The notes under the pieces are model-generated. The model ran no database searches, was not told the origin of the DNA, and worked only from the letters and a program-made list of their open reading frames with translations. DNA of 64,000 nt from Marivibrio halodurans (lineage in GTDB: Bacteria > Pseudomonadota > Alphaproteobacteria > UBA8366 > Aestuariispiraceae), in assembly GCF_017963645.1 (NCBI RefSeq), contig NZ_JAGMWN010000003.1:422236-486235 (forward strand). Direction: 5' to 3'. Position numbers and translations under genes: made by a program. Shown one piece after another: positions 18,162-26,578 of this stretch (position 1 is the stretch's first letter; every line of letters begins with the position of its first letter).

Positions 18162-19469
18162 ATGACGTCACGTGACAGGTTCGCGAGCGATAAGGAATCG
18201 GCCGCGATCATCAATCGGATGAACGAGGAGACGCTGGATACCGGCACCTCGTTCCAGACCAAGCTCGCCGGCGTTTCCCGTCGGGACTTCAATCGCCTCG
18301 CGAGCCGGTTCGGACTGACCAGCGTCCTGGCGGCCGCGGCCGGCATGGGCGGCCTGTTCTCCGCCGACGCCTTGGCGCAAACCACCAACACCACCTACGA
18401 CAAGCGCTTCAAGACCGAGCCGAAACACGTTCTCAAGCTCGGCACCGTCTTCAACCAACGCCAGCACAATATCCAGCGCGCGGGCGTTTGGGATTTCGTG
18501 GTCGATCTGGAGGAACGGACCGAAGGCGCGATCCGCGTCGAAATGCTGGATTCGGGCGGTGTCTGCGCCGAGGAGAAGTGCATCCAGCAGAGCATGCAGG
18601 GCATCCTCGACATCGGCAACAGTTCCACTCAGAACGCGGCCGCGTCCGCGCCCTGGCTGAATGCCCTCGACTGGCCGTTCATGTTCCAGTCGCGCGGCCA
18701 GATGTATAACTTCTTCTTCAGCCCCGAGTCGGAGGAGTTGTTCCGCAAGCAATATCGCGAGCGGCACGGGATGGAGTATCTGTTCTCGCTCTGCGAACTG
18801 CGGCAACTCTTCATGGGCCTGAAGTGGCAGGATCGCGAGCCGATCACCAGCGTCACGCAGCTGGCCGGCACGAAGAACCGGGCGACCAATACCCAGCTCG
18901 GCCGCATCGCGATGCAGTTGATGGAACTGAACCCCGTGCCCGTGGCCTGGGTGGAGGTGCTGGACGCCATGAAGTCCGGCCTGGTCGACGGCATGGAAAC
19001 CTGGACCACCGCCTGCACCGCCTTCAACATGGCCCCGGTCGTGTCGAAATATGTCGGGATCAACTTCATCCCCGGCACGCAGCATACGGCGATCAGCTCC
19101 GCGACCTTCGAGAAGCTGGAGCCGGACCTGCAGGAAGCGGTGATGGAGTCCGCCTACTATGCCCAGGTCAACACGATGCTGAGCAACGAGGCGGGCCTCG
19201 CGATCTTCTCCGGCCTGATGGAGGATCCGCCGGAGAACACCATCCTCGGCAAGAACAAGGTCGAGATGAACTTCCTCTCCGACGAGGCGATCGCGGAAGC
19301 GGAGGAGATGGCCTCCCCCACGAGGGAGGAGTATGCCGATTGGCACGAGCGCCTCAACGAATGGGGCGGCTACGACGTCTACGAGACGATCAAGGCCAAG
19401 GTTCGTTCCTTCCCGAAGGAAACCCAGGCGATCGACGTCGAGCCGCGTCGTTGGTGGCGCTCCGCCTAA
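18162..19469 (+). CDS. dctP: TRAP transporter solute-binding protein, Tat-exported
   Basis: This periplasmic receptor binds an organic acid and hands it to the membrane subunits encoded just downstream. The 435-residue protein has an unusually long N-terminal region (~38 residues) before a twin-arginine signal (SRRDFN near residue 39 and a hydrophobic stretch ending SADALAQ). The mature part shows DctP family features (LDSGGVCAEEKCIQQ, AGTKNRATNTQ, LKSGLVDGMETW-like segment). GGGAGGAG is placed before the ATG. The region up to dctQ contains a strong hairpin, so the receptor is probably made in excess of the permease. The substrate is unknown, but the surrounding catabolic genes suggest a carboxylate. 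Confidence 0.92.
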   Translation: MTSRDRFASDKESAAIINRMNEETLDTGTSFQTKLAGVSRRDFNRLASRFGLTSVLAAAAGMGGLFSADALAQTTNTTYDKRFKTEPKHVLKLGTVFNQRQHNIQRAGVWDFVVDLEERTEGAIRVEMLDSGGVCAEEKCIQQSMQGILDIGNSSTQNAAASAPWLNALDWPFMFQSRGQMYNFFFSPESEELFRKQYRERHGMEYLFSLCELRQLFMGLKWQDREPITSVTQLAGTKNRATNTQLGRIAMQLMELNPVPVAWVEVLDAMKSGLVDGMETWTTACTAFNMAPVVSKYVGINFIPGTQHTAISSATFEKLEPDLQEAVMESAYYAQVNTMLSNEAGLAIFSGLMEDPPENTILGKNKVEMNFLSDEAIAEAEEMASPTREEYADWHERLNEWGGYDVYETIKAKVRSFPKETQAIDVEPRRWWRSA

Positions 19470-19526
19470 CGGTGGAAATGCTCGGCCCACCGCGCATCGC
19501 GCGGGCGGCATGACGTGACGCCCCGT

Positions 19527-19570
19527 CTTCCGCCCCGCCCCGGCCCACCGCGGCCGGGGCGGGGCGGAAG
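19527..19570 (+). terminator. Large intercistronic hairpin after dctP
   Basis: A perfect 19-bp GC stem (19527-19545 with 19552-19570) closes a six-base loop 57 bases after the dctP stop. No U-run follows, so I expect mRNA 3'-end protection or partial attenuation between receptor and permease genes rather than full termination. Confidence 0.7.
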
Positions 19571-19657
19571 CGGGCATCGTCGCGCCGGCCCCGGACGGTG
19601 GGCAGGCCCCTCGGGGGCGTAACGTGATATCTTAATCTGAGCCGAGGCGGGGGCGAA

Positions 19658-20185
19658 ATGGACGCACTCCTTAAAATCTACCGGTGGCTCGATGCCTATA
19701 TCGAGAAATGGGTTGTCATCATCGCCTACGCGGCATGCGCGGGCATCATCTTCGTCGAGGTCGTGAGACGGTTCGTCTTCAGCGAACAGGCATCCTGGAG
19801 CACGAGCGTCCCGGCCTACATGTTCCTTTGGCTGACCTGGTTGGGCTGCTCCTACGCGGTCAAGGCGCGCGTCCATCTGCGTTTCGGGGAGGTCCGCAAC
19901 CGCCTGCCCCGCACCGGGCAATATGTCATGATGCAGGTCGACTACCTGCTCTACATCCTGTTCGGCGTCGTCGTGATCTACTATTCGACCGATTTGCTGG
20001 GCCTGCAGATGATGAATTTCAGCCTCGTGCCCGGCACCGACGACATGCCCGTCTGGTGGTTCTATCTGGCGACGCCGGTAGGCTGGAGCCTGCTGCTCTT
20101 CCGCGTCCTGCAATGCGTCATCATCGACTTCCGGGACTTCACGCAAGGCCGCGAGCTCAAACTCGGCGGCGCGCTCGACGAATAG
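19658..20185 (+). CDS. dctQ: TRAP transporter small permease subunit
   Basis: DctQ-type subunits couple with the large permease to drive sodium- or proton-dependent uptake. The 175-residue protein has four predicted membrane segments (residues ~18-40, ~52-70, ~92-112 and ~135-158), with the family motif region ARVHLRF between the second and third. GAGGCGGGGG precedes the ATG. It lies between dctP and dctM on the same strand, 58 bases before dctM. Confidence 0.9.
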   Translation: MDALLKIYRWLDAYIEKWVVIIAYAACAGIIFVEVVRRFVFSEQASWSTSVPAYMFLWLTWLGCSYAVKARVHLRFGEVRNRLPRTGQYVMMQVDYLLYILFGVVVIYYSTDLLGLQMMNFSLVPGTDDMPVWWFYLATPVGWSLLLFRVLQCVIIDFRDFTQGRELKLGGALDE

Positions 20186-20243
20186 CGCCGATCGTGAATG
20201 CCCCCATCCGACCCGTCGGGTCGATATCTTCTGGAGCCATATC

Positions 20244-21554
20244 ATGACCATCGGACTCCTGTTTCTCATCGCGACCGTCCTGGCCGTGGTGCTCTTCGTC
20301 CTCGGCACGCCCATCTTCCTGGTAATGGGGCTTTGGGTTCTGGCCGCGCATCTGATCGAGGGTTATCCGCTCGCCAATATCGGCAACGGCATGTTCGAGG
20401 GACTGAACAGCTTCGCCCTGCTCGCGGCCCCGCTCTTCATCCTGACCGGCGATTTGATCGCCGGCGGCGGCATTGCCAAGCGGATCACGGATTTCACGCT
20501 CGCGCTGCTGGGGTGGTTGCGGGGAGGGCTCGGCATGGCCTCGCTCACCGCCTGCGGAATCTTCGCCGCGATCAGCGGCTCGAACTCCGCGACCACCGCG
20601 ACGATCGGCTCGATCGTCTGTCCCACCATGCGCGAGCAGAACTACGCATCCGGCTTCGCCGCCGCCACGGCCAGCGCGGGCGGTTGCGTCGGGATCATCA
20701 TCCCGCCGAGTATCCTGTTCATCATCTATGGCTATCTGAACGACGTGCCGGTCTCGGAGTTGTTCCTGGCCGGCATCACGCCGGGCCTGCTGATGGTCTT
20801 CGCGATGATGGTGGCTTGCTGGGCCGTCAGCCGGAGCAAGAAATACGGCGTGCTGATCCCCTTCGAGGTGCGCAACGTCGTCCGCACCTCACCCGGCGTG
20901 TCGCTGGCGCTAGCCGCGGTCCTGCTGGTGCTCTGGGGGATCTATAGCGGCGCCTTCTCGCCAACGGAGGCCGCCAGCGTGACGGTGGCCTACTGCCTGT
21001 TCGCCGGCCTTTTCATCACGCGCGAGCTAAAGATCAAGGCGATCCCGGACCTGATGTTCCGCTCCGCCGTCATCATCGGCATCATCATCCCGCTGGTCGC
21101 CGTCTCGATCATGATGCAGCAGATGTTCGCGGTAATCGGCGTCTCGCGCTATGTCGCGGGTCTGCTGACCGAGATCGGCAGCTACGAACTGGTCATGATG
21201 GCCTGCATGGCGACGGTTCTGGTGGCCGGAGCGCTGCTGGAGTCGGTGCCGCTCACCATCATTCTTGCACCGATCCTGGCGCCGGCCGCGGTAAGCGTCG
21301 GGGCGGACCCGTTCCATTTCGCGATCGTCTTCATGGTAGGCGGCGCGATCGGCTTCATCACGCCGCCCTTCGGCCTTAACCTTTTCGTCGCCTCGACGAT
21401 CACGGGCGTACCGTATTTGAAGATCGCGCGCTCGGTGCTTCCCTATCTGGGAGCGCTTATCCTGGCGTGGGTCATCATCGCGGTCTTCCCGGAGCTGACG
21501 TTGACCCTGGTGCGGCTCGCCGGGCTCGGCGGCGGCGGCCTAACGATCGACTGA
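20244..21554 (+). CDS. dctM: TRAP transporter large permease subunit
   Basis: DctM forms the substrate path in the inner membrane. The 436-residue hydrophobic protein has about 12 membrane segments and the family signatures AISGSNSATTATIGSI, GCVGIIIPPSI and FMVGGAIGFITPPFGLNLFV. A GGAGCC ribosome-binding site lies before the ATG. With dctP and dctQ it makes a complete three-gene TRAP system. The EamA gene starts 12 bases after its stop, so both are probably on one transcript. Confidence 0.94.
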   Translation: MTIGLLFLIATVLAVVLFVLGTPIFLVMGLWVLAAHLIEGYPLANIGNGMFEGLNSFALLAAPLFILTGDLIAGGGIAKRITDFTLALLGWLRGGLGMASLTACGIFAAISGSNSATTATIGSIVCPTMREQNYASGFAAATASAGGCVGIIIPPSILFIIYGYLNDVPVSELFLAGITPGLLMVFAMMVACWAVSRSKKYGVLIPFEVRNVVRTSPGVSLALAAVLLVLWGIYSGAFSPTEAASVTVAYCLFAGLFITRELKIKAIPDLMFRSAVIIGIIIPLVAVSIMMQQMFAVIGVSRYVAGLLTEIGSYELVMMACMATVLVAGALLESVPLTIILAPILAPAAVSVGADPFHFAIVFMVGGAIGFITPPFGLNLFVASTITGVPYLKIARSVLPYLGALILAWVIIAVFPELTLTLVRLAGLGGGGLTID

Positions 21555-21566
21555 GCGCCATCGACC

Positions 21567-22520
21567 ATGACAGCCATGGAGGGTTCCACCCCCCCGCCGC
21601 CGCTAAGCCCCGGCGGCGGGGGGACGCCGGGCGGGCAGACCGGCGGCTTCAAGAGCCATGCGGCGATGCTGGCCGCGATCTTCAGCTTCGCCTCCGGTCT
21701 GATCGTCAGCAAATCACTGGTCCTGAAGGTCAGCCCCGGAGAGATCCTGATCGGCCAACTCGTGATCGGGGCCCTGCTGCTCTGGGGCTATCTTCTCTAT
21801 CGGCCTGGCCGGCCGCGTTTCGGCGGCGTTTTCTGGCGCATGGCGCTCATGGGGATTTCCGCGCCGGGGCTCGTCAATATCCTGAACATCCTCGGCATGC
21901 AGCACACCAGCGCCGTCAACATGGTGATCCTCTGGGCGTTGATGCCGGTCCTGACGCAATTCGCCGGCCGGCTTTTCCTGGGGGAGGCCTTGCGGTTATC
22001 CCAGATCGTCGGCTGCATCGTCGCCTTTTCCGGCGTCATGCTGATCCTGGGCACGCGCCATGGCGAGGCGGGGAGCCTGCTCGGCGACGCGCTGATCTTC
22101 GGTGCGGTGCTCTCCTCGATCGCGACACAGCTTCTCGGCCGCCGGGTGAACCAGCGCGCCGACAATCTCTGTGTCGCCGCGGTGCAGGTGACGGCGGCCG
22201 TCGGCCTGTCGGTCGCGGTTTATCCATGGCTTTCGGACGGCCCGCCGCTTGACGGCTGGTCCGCGTCAGCCCTGGTCGAACTCGCCTATCTCGGCTTGTT
22301 CTCCACCTTCATGCTGTTCCTGTTCTACAATATCGCGTTGCGCCAGTTGCCCGTCGGACGGGTCGGGCTGCTCATGACCATGGTGCCGGCCTTCGGCACC
22401 GTCGGCGCCTCCGCCTATCTGGGGGAGCGAGTCGGGCCGACCGACCTGATCGGCCTCGCGGTCGTGATGATCGGGGTGGCGCTTCCCTTCTCGACCGGCT
22501 TGTTCAAGGGACGGCGCTGA
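21567..22520 (+). CDS. EamA/DMT-family transporter
   Basis: This 317-residue protein has two EamA halves with about ten membrane segments (LLLWGYLLY, MVILWALMPVL, GVMLILGTR, FLFYNIALRQLPVGRVG). Such proteins usually export metabolites. The first ~32 residues are Pro/Gly-rich and encoded over a perfect 13-bp GC hairpin (21590-21602 with 21611-21623). If translation starts instead at an internal ATG near 21666, that hairpin would be an intergenic element after dctM, but no ribosome-binding site supports the later start. The gene ends 24 bases from the convergent dehydrogenase gene. Confidence 0.85.
   Translation: MTAMEGSTPPPPLSPGGGGTPGGQTGGFKSHAAMLAAIFSFASGLIVSKSLVLKVSPGEILIGQLVIGALLLWGYLLYRPGRPRFGGVFWRMALMGISAPGLVNILNILGMQHTSAVNMVILWALMPVLTQFAGRLFLGEALRLSQIVGCIVAFSGVMLILGTRHGEAGSLLGDALIFGAVLSSIATQLLGRRVNQRADNLCVAAVQVTAAVGLSVAVYPWLSDGPPLDGWSASALVELAYLGLFSTFMLFLFYNIALRQLPVGRVGLLMTMVPAFGTVGASAYLGERVGPTDLIGLAVVMIGVALPFSTGLFKGRR
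21590..21623 (+). other. GC hairpin at the start of the EamA gene
   Basis: A perfect 13-bp inverted repeat with an eight-base loop begins 36 bases after the dctM stop and overlaps the first codons of the EamA gene. No U-run follows. It may lower translation of EamA or protect the upstream TRAP message. Confidence 0.55.
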
Positions 22521-22544
22521 GCCGTCGCGCCTATCGACCCTTCG

Positions 22545-23372
22545 TCAACCTTCCGGTCCGGGGAAGCCACCATAGGCGGCCCAGCCCGCGCCCGCCATCA
22601 CGCCACCGTCCGCCGGCAGGGTAACGCCGGTGATCGCGCTCGACGCGGGCGAGAGCAGGAACTGGATCACCTCGGCGATCTCCTCCGGCCGGATCAGGCG
22701 TCCCTGGGGCGTCTGACGCAGGATCGGCTCGATATCGCGACGGCTCCCATCCGGACGCGGGGCCCGGATGAAGGGTGTGTCGGTCCATCCGGGCGCCACC
22801 GCGTTGACCCGCACGCCACGCGCCGCCCAATGCACGGCCAGCGATTGCGTCAGATTGACCAGCGCCCCCTTGCCCGCGCCATAGGCCAGCACCGGCCCCG
22901 GCCGGAAGGAGAGAACGGAGGCGAGGAACACCACCGCCCCCCCCTCGCCCGCCGCCATGCGCGCGCCGAACGCCCGCGCGAAAACATAGGCCGTGCGCAC
23001 ATGGCTGGTCAGGATGCGGTCGAAATCATCGGCCGCGTAGCGTTCGATCGGTGTCGCCACTTCCGGAATCCCGGCGGAAGCGACAAGACCGTCGACCGGC
23101 GGCAAGCCGCTTTCGGCGACCGCGTCGGCGGCCGCCGCCATCGCCGCCTCGTCTGTCGCATCCACGATGAAGGCGCGGGCCTTGGGGCCGAGTTCATCGG
23201 CCATCGCCTCCGCCGCCGCGCCGTTCAGATCCAGGATCGCGACCGCCGCGCCGCCCGCCGCCGCCCGGCGCGCGACGGCGGCACCGATGCCGCTCGCCCC
23301 GCCCAGAATGGCCACGCATCGCGGTGCGCCCATGTCGCGCGATACCCCGGCGCCTTCGTTCTTCTCGCTCAT
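22545..23372 (-). CDS. Short-chain dehydrogenase/reductase
   Basis: The 275-residue protein has the nucleotide motif GGASGIG near residue 20, the catalytic Ser in FLASVLSF and Tyr-x3-Lys in AYGAGKG, followed by NAVAPGWTDTPFI. It would oxidise or reduce a hydroxy group with NAD(P). Its start codon overlaps the stop of the VOC gene (ATGA at 23369-23372), so the two form a two-gene minus-strand operon behind the operator-like site at 23925. Substrate unknown. Confidence 0.88.
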   Translation of the reverse strand: MSEKNEGAGVSRDMGAPRCVAILGGASGIGAAVARRAAAGGAAVAILDLNGAAAEAMADELGPKARAFIVDATDEAAMAAAADAVAESGLPPVDGLVASAGIPEVATPIERYAADDFDRILTSHVRTAYVFARAFGARMAAGEGGAVVFLASVLSFRPGPVLAYGAGKGALVNLTQSLAVHWAARGVRVNAVAPGWTDTPFIRAPRPDGSRRDIEPILRQTPQGRLIRPEEIAEVIQFLLSPASSAITGVTLPADGGVMAGAGWAAYGGFPGPEG

Positions 23373-23857
23373 CTCGACTCTCCCGTCTCGGCGCGAAACT
23401 CGATGAATTCCACCACCAACCCCTCCGGCCCGATCATGTAGAAGACGCGCGTGCGCCCACCACGCAGCGACCGGGGCGAGGACCGCGTCCGAAAACCCGC
23501 CGCAAGCGCCGCGTCATAGGCCGCGTCCACGTCATCCACCTGCATGGCGATATGGACATAACCGACGTCGCATTGCTCTGCCGGCTCCATCCGGCCTTCC
23601 GGCTGGTGATAGCGGAATAGCTCGATCCGGTCCTCTCCGCGCGCCAGCATCGCCCAATCGACGACCGCGCCGGGCAAACCCACGACCTCGCCCAGCGCCG
23701 GCTCGTCGCGCGCCCGCGCCTCGCCCTCGACCGCGAAGCCCAGGACATCGACGAAGAAATCGCGTGCCGCGTCGAAATCCCGCACGCTGACCGCGGTATG
23801 ATGCATTTGGCGGATCATCCCACCCAGCGGATGCGCGGCCGTTGGCATCGTGGCCAT
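23369..23857 (-). CDS. VOC-family (glyoxalase-fold) protein
   Basis: The 162-residue protein contains the vicinal-oxygen-chelate pattern: metal ligands in MHHTAVSV, IELFRY, YVHIAMQV and LVVEFIEF. Such proteins are dioxygenases, isomerases, epimerases or lyases, and this one could be an epimerase or glyoxalase-like enzyme. The start at 23857 is preceded by GGGAGGAAC; the frame stays open upstream into the control region. It is the first gene of the pair with the dehydrogenase. Confidence 0.85.
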   Translation of the reverse strand: MATMPTAAHPLGGMIRQMHHTAVSVRDFDAARDFFVDVLGFAVEGEARARDEPALGEVVGLPGAVVDWAMLARGEDRIELFRYHQPEGRMEPAEQCDVGYVHIAMQVDDVDAAYDAALAAGFRTRSSPRSLRGGRTRVFYMIGPEGLVVEFIEFRAETGESR

Positions 23858-23924
23858 CCTTGTTCCTCCCCGGCGGCGCGAAGGTCCGACCATGCCGGTC
23901 GCCACCCCGCCTTCTCGTCTTATT

Positions 23925-23936
23925 GTTAGCGTTATC
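23925..23936. promoter_or_regulatory. LacI-type operator candidate B
   Basis: GTTAGCGTTATC differs at two positions from the perfect palindrome at 17948. It lies 68 bases before the VOC gene start on the minus strand, inside the 246-base divergent region to the CoA ligase. Confidence 0.68.
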
Positions 23937-24046
23937 ATAATTCCTTGACGGTCGAAATTGACCGCCTTTGGCATGATCGAGCAATGGTTACGTAATGCCA
24001 AGCATAAAACCTTCGACGGGTGAGGGGCGATTTCAAACTTGCCTAT

Positions 24047-24058
24047 GGTAACGCTAAC
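24047..24058. promoter_or_regulatory. LacI-type operator candidate C
   Basis: GGTAACGCTAAC matches the palindrome at 17948 at ten of twelve positions and keeps the central CG. It lies 45 bases before the CoA ligase start and 122 bases from site B, so one repressor could bridge or cover both divergent promoters. Confidence 0.66.
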
Positions 24059-24103
24059 TCATACCCTTCCGAGAAACGATAATGACCTGGAGACGCCCGT
24101 AAG

Positions 24104-25624
24104 ATGATCCCGTTCGACCTATTCCAGCGCGCCGCCGTTCGCTTCGCCGACCGGATCGCCCTCGAAGCCCCGGATGGGTCCGCGATGCGTTTCTCGGAAC
24201 TTGCCGCGCGCACCGACGCGCTCGCCGCCGCGATCCAGGACCGCATCCCCGCGGGCAGTGGCCGGATCGGCCTGTGCGCCACCAACAGCACCGATCACGT
24301 CCTGGCTCTCCTCGCCATCCTCGCAAGCGGCCGGGCCTGGGTCCCGCTCAACCCCCGCAATGGGAAGGGTGAGTTGGAGGCCGTGCTGACTCTTGCCCGG
24401 CCGGACGCCATCCTGTGCGCCGACGATTGCCGCGACCGACTGCCCGATTGGAACGAAGGCCCGGTCATTCGTGTCTCGGCCGTGCCCGACGGGCCTGCCG
24501 GCCCCAGCATCGACGACTGGATGAAGAGCCATCACGGCCGGCGCCCGGCCCGGCCCCTACCCGACCTGTCCGAGGTTCAGGCGGTCAAGTTCACCAGCGG
24601 GTCCTCCGGCAAGCCGAAGGGCGTGCTGCAATCCTATCGCTGCTGGAACACACATGCGGTTTCGATCGCGCATGCCTTCGGCTTCACGGCGGAGGACCGC
24701 TTCCTGGCGGCGGCGCCGATCACGCACGGCACGTCCTGTTTCCTGCTGCCGGTCCTGTCGGCGGGCGGCGCCATCGTCATCCCCGAACGGCCGAAGCCCG
24801 GCCCCTTGCTGGAGGCTTTCGCGGAACGCGGTGTGACCGGCAGCTACATGACGCCGACCATGATCTACAATCTGCTGGCCGAGCCGGGTGCGACGGACCG
24901 CGCCTATCCAGCGATGCGCCATCTGATCTATTCCGGGGCGCCGATGCGGGTCGAGCAGATTCGCGAGACGCTGGCCGTCTTTCCAGGCGCGCTGGAAACC
25001 AGTTACGGTCAGGCGGAAGCCCCGCAGATCATCTCTTATCTGCGCGGGGCGGAGATGGCCGACCCCGCCGCGCAAGGCAGCGTCGGACAACCCGGCCCCC
25101 TGACCCGGATCGGAATCCTCGGTCCCGACCGCGCGGAAGTCATGCCCGGCGAGGTCGGCGAGATCGCGGTGCGCGGCGACCTGCTGTCCAGCGGTTACAT
25201 CGGCAATCCCGAGGCACAGGCCGAGACCTTCGTCGACGGCTGGCTTCTGACCGGCGATCTCGGCCGGTTCGACGAGACCGGGCGCCTGTGGATCGAGGGC
25301 CGCAAGAAGGAGGTCATCATCTCCGGCGGCTTCAACGTCTATCCGGGCGAGGTGGAGAACGCCCTGGGCGGCCATCCGGCCGTTTTGGAATGCACCGTCT
25401 TCGGTATCGAGGACCCGAAATGGGGGGAGAGCGTGCAGGCCGCCGTCCAATTGCGCGACGGCGCCACCGCCGAAGAGGCGGAGATCATCGCCTTCGTCAA
25501 GAAAACCCTCGATTCCGTTAAAGCGCCGAAGCGTATCCATTTCCTCGACGACCTGCCCCGCAACGCGGTCGGCAAGGTGATGCGGCGGGATGCCAAGGCA
25601 TTGATCCTGGAGCGCGCGTCATGA
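24104..25624 (+). CDS. Acyl-CoA synthetase (AMP-binding)
   Basis: The 506-residue adenylate-forming enzyme would activate a carboxylic acid to its CoA ester with ATP. Seen: the phosphate-binding motif TSGSSGKPKG at residues 164-173, SYGQAEA, LLTGDLGRFDETG, the hinge GRKKEVIISGGFNVYPGEVE and the catalytic Lys in NAVGKVMRR. The acid is not predictable from sequence. It opens a plus-strand operon with the hydrolase, two dehydrogenases and probably the LacI gene; the hydrolase gene overlaps its stop by four bases. Confidence 0.92.
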   Translation: MIPFDLFQRAAVRFADRIALEAPDGSAMRFSELAARTDALAAAIQDRIPAGSGRIGLCATNSTDHVLALLAILASGRAWVPLNPRNGKGELEAVLTLARPDAILCADDCRDRLPDWNEGPVIRVSAVPDGPAGPSIDDWMKSHHGRRPARPLPDLSEVQAVKFTSGSSGKPKGVLQSYRCWNTHAVSIAHAFGFTAEDRFLAAAPITHGTSCFLLPVLSAGGAIVIPERPKPGPLLEAFAERGVTGSYMTPTMIYNLLAEPGATDRAYPAMRHLIYSGAPMRVEQIRETLAVFPGALETSYGQAEAPQIISYLRGAEMADPAAQGSVGQPGPLTRIGILGPDRAEVMPGEVGEIAVRGDLLSSGYIGNPEAQAETFVDGWLLTGDLGRFDETGRLWIEGRKKEVIISGGFNVYPGEVENALGGHPAVLECTVFGIEDPKWGESVQAAVQLRDGATAEEAEIIAFVKKTLDSVKAPKRIHFLDDLPRNAVGKVMRRDAKALILERAS

Positions 25625-26550
25625 CGGAAGCGGCAAGACGGCTCGCCGCCCTGAAGGAACGATTCGGCGCCGGCCGCTTCGTCGAGACGAACGGTGCCCG
25701 TCTGCATTACGCCCGTCTGGGCGACAGCGGGCCACCACTGATCCTGATCCATGGATGGCCCGAATTCTGGCTGACCTGGCATCGAAACCTGGAAGCGCTG
25801 GCGGAGGATTTCACGGTCTACGCCATCGACCTGCGTGGTTTCGGGGAGAGCCTCTGTTTGAACACGCGCGACGACACGCCCCTGACCCCGGCGGTGGTCA
25901 GCGCGGATATCGCGGGGTTCATGGATGCCCTCGGCATCGAACGCGCGGGCTTCGCCGCGCACGATGTCGGCGCCAATGCGATGCAAACGGTGGCGCGGGA
26001 CCATCCGGATCGCGTCGCGGCGCTCTTCTTCTTCAACTGCCCGCATCCGGGTATCGGTAAGCGCTGGGCGGACCCGGACACGATTCCGGCGATCTGGTAC
26101 CAAACCTTCCATCAGTTGGACGTCGCGACGCGACTTGTCGGTTATAATCGCGATACGATTCGGATTTATCTGGGCGCGATGCTGAACGGCTGGTCGCATG
26201 ATCCGAACTGCTTCGACGCGGACGATCTCGAACTCTGGGTCGAGACCTTCTCCCGGCCCGGCGCGCTGGCGCGCAGCTTCTCCTGGTACAAGGCCGCCGA
26301 TGCCGGCCGCCGCCGGTTGATGCGCGAGGGTCCGCCGCGCGACCTTTCGACCGTCACGGCGCCGACGCGGGTCTTCTGGGGAGCCGAGGACCCGATCATC
26401 AAGCCGGATTGGGCCGCCGCGCTGGCCGATGTTTATAGCGATATCCGAATAGACCTGGCCCCGGAAGCCGGGCACTTCGTGCATTACGAACAGGCCGAGG
26501 CGGCGAACCGCGAGATGCGCGCCTTCTTCGGCGAGAAATTGTCCGCCTGA
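25621..26550 (+). CDS. Alpha/beta hydrolase, epoxide hydrolase/haloacid dehalogenase-like branch
   Basis: The 309-residue protein has the oxyanion motif HGWPEFW (residues 44-50), an Asp nucleophile in AAHDVGANAM (Asp115), an acid in GAEDPIIK and the final His in EAGHFVHYEQ. An Asp nucleophile, not Ser, marks the epoxide hydrolase and haloalkane/haloacetate dehalogenase group. The ATGA overlap with the CoA ligase shows tight coupling. Its natural substrate here is unknown. Confidence 0.85.
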   Translation: MTEAARRLAALKERFGAGRFVETNGARLHYARLGDSGPPLILIHGWPEFWLTWHRNLEALAEDFTVYAIDLRGFGESLCLNTRDDTPLTPAVVSADIAGFMDALGIERAGFAAHDVGANAMQTVARDHPDRVAALFFFNCPHPGIGKRWADPDTIPAIWYQTFHQLDVATRLVGYNRDTIRIYLGAMLNGWSHDPNCFDADDLELWVETFSRPGALARSFSWYKAADAGRRRLMREGPPRDLSTVTAPTRVFWGAEDPIIKPDWAAALADVYSDIRIDLAPEAGHFVHYEQAEAANREMRAFFGEKLSA

Positions 26551-26578
26551 CGGGCAGGGATAAGGGGAGGAGTTTGGG

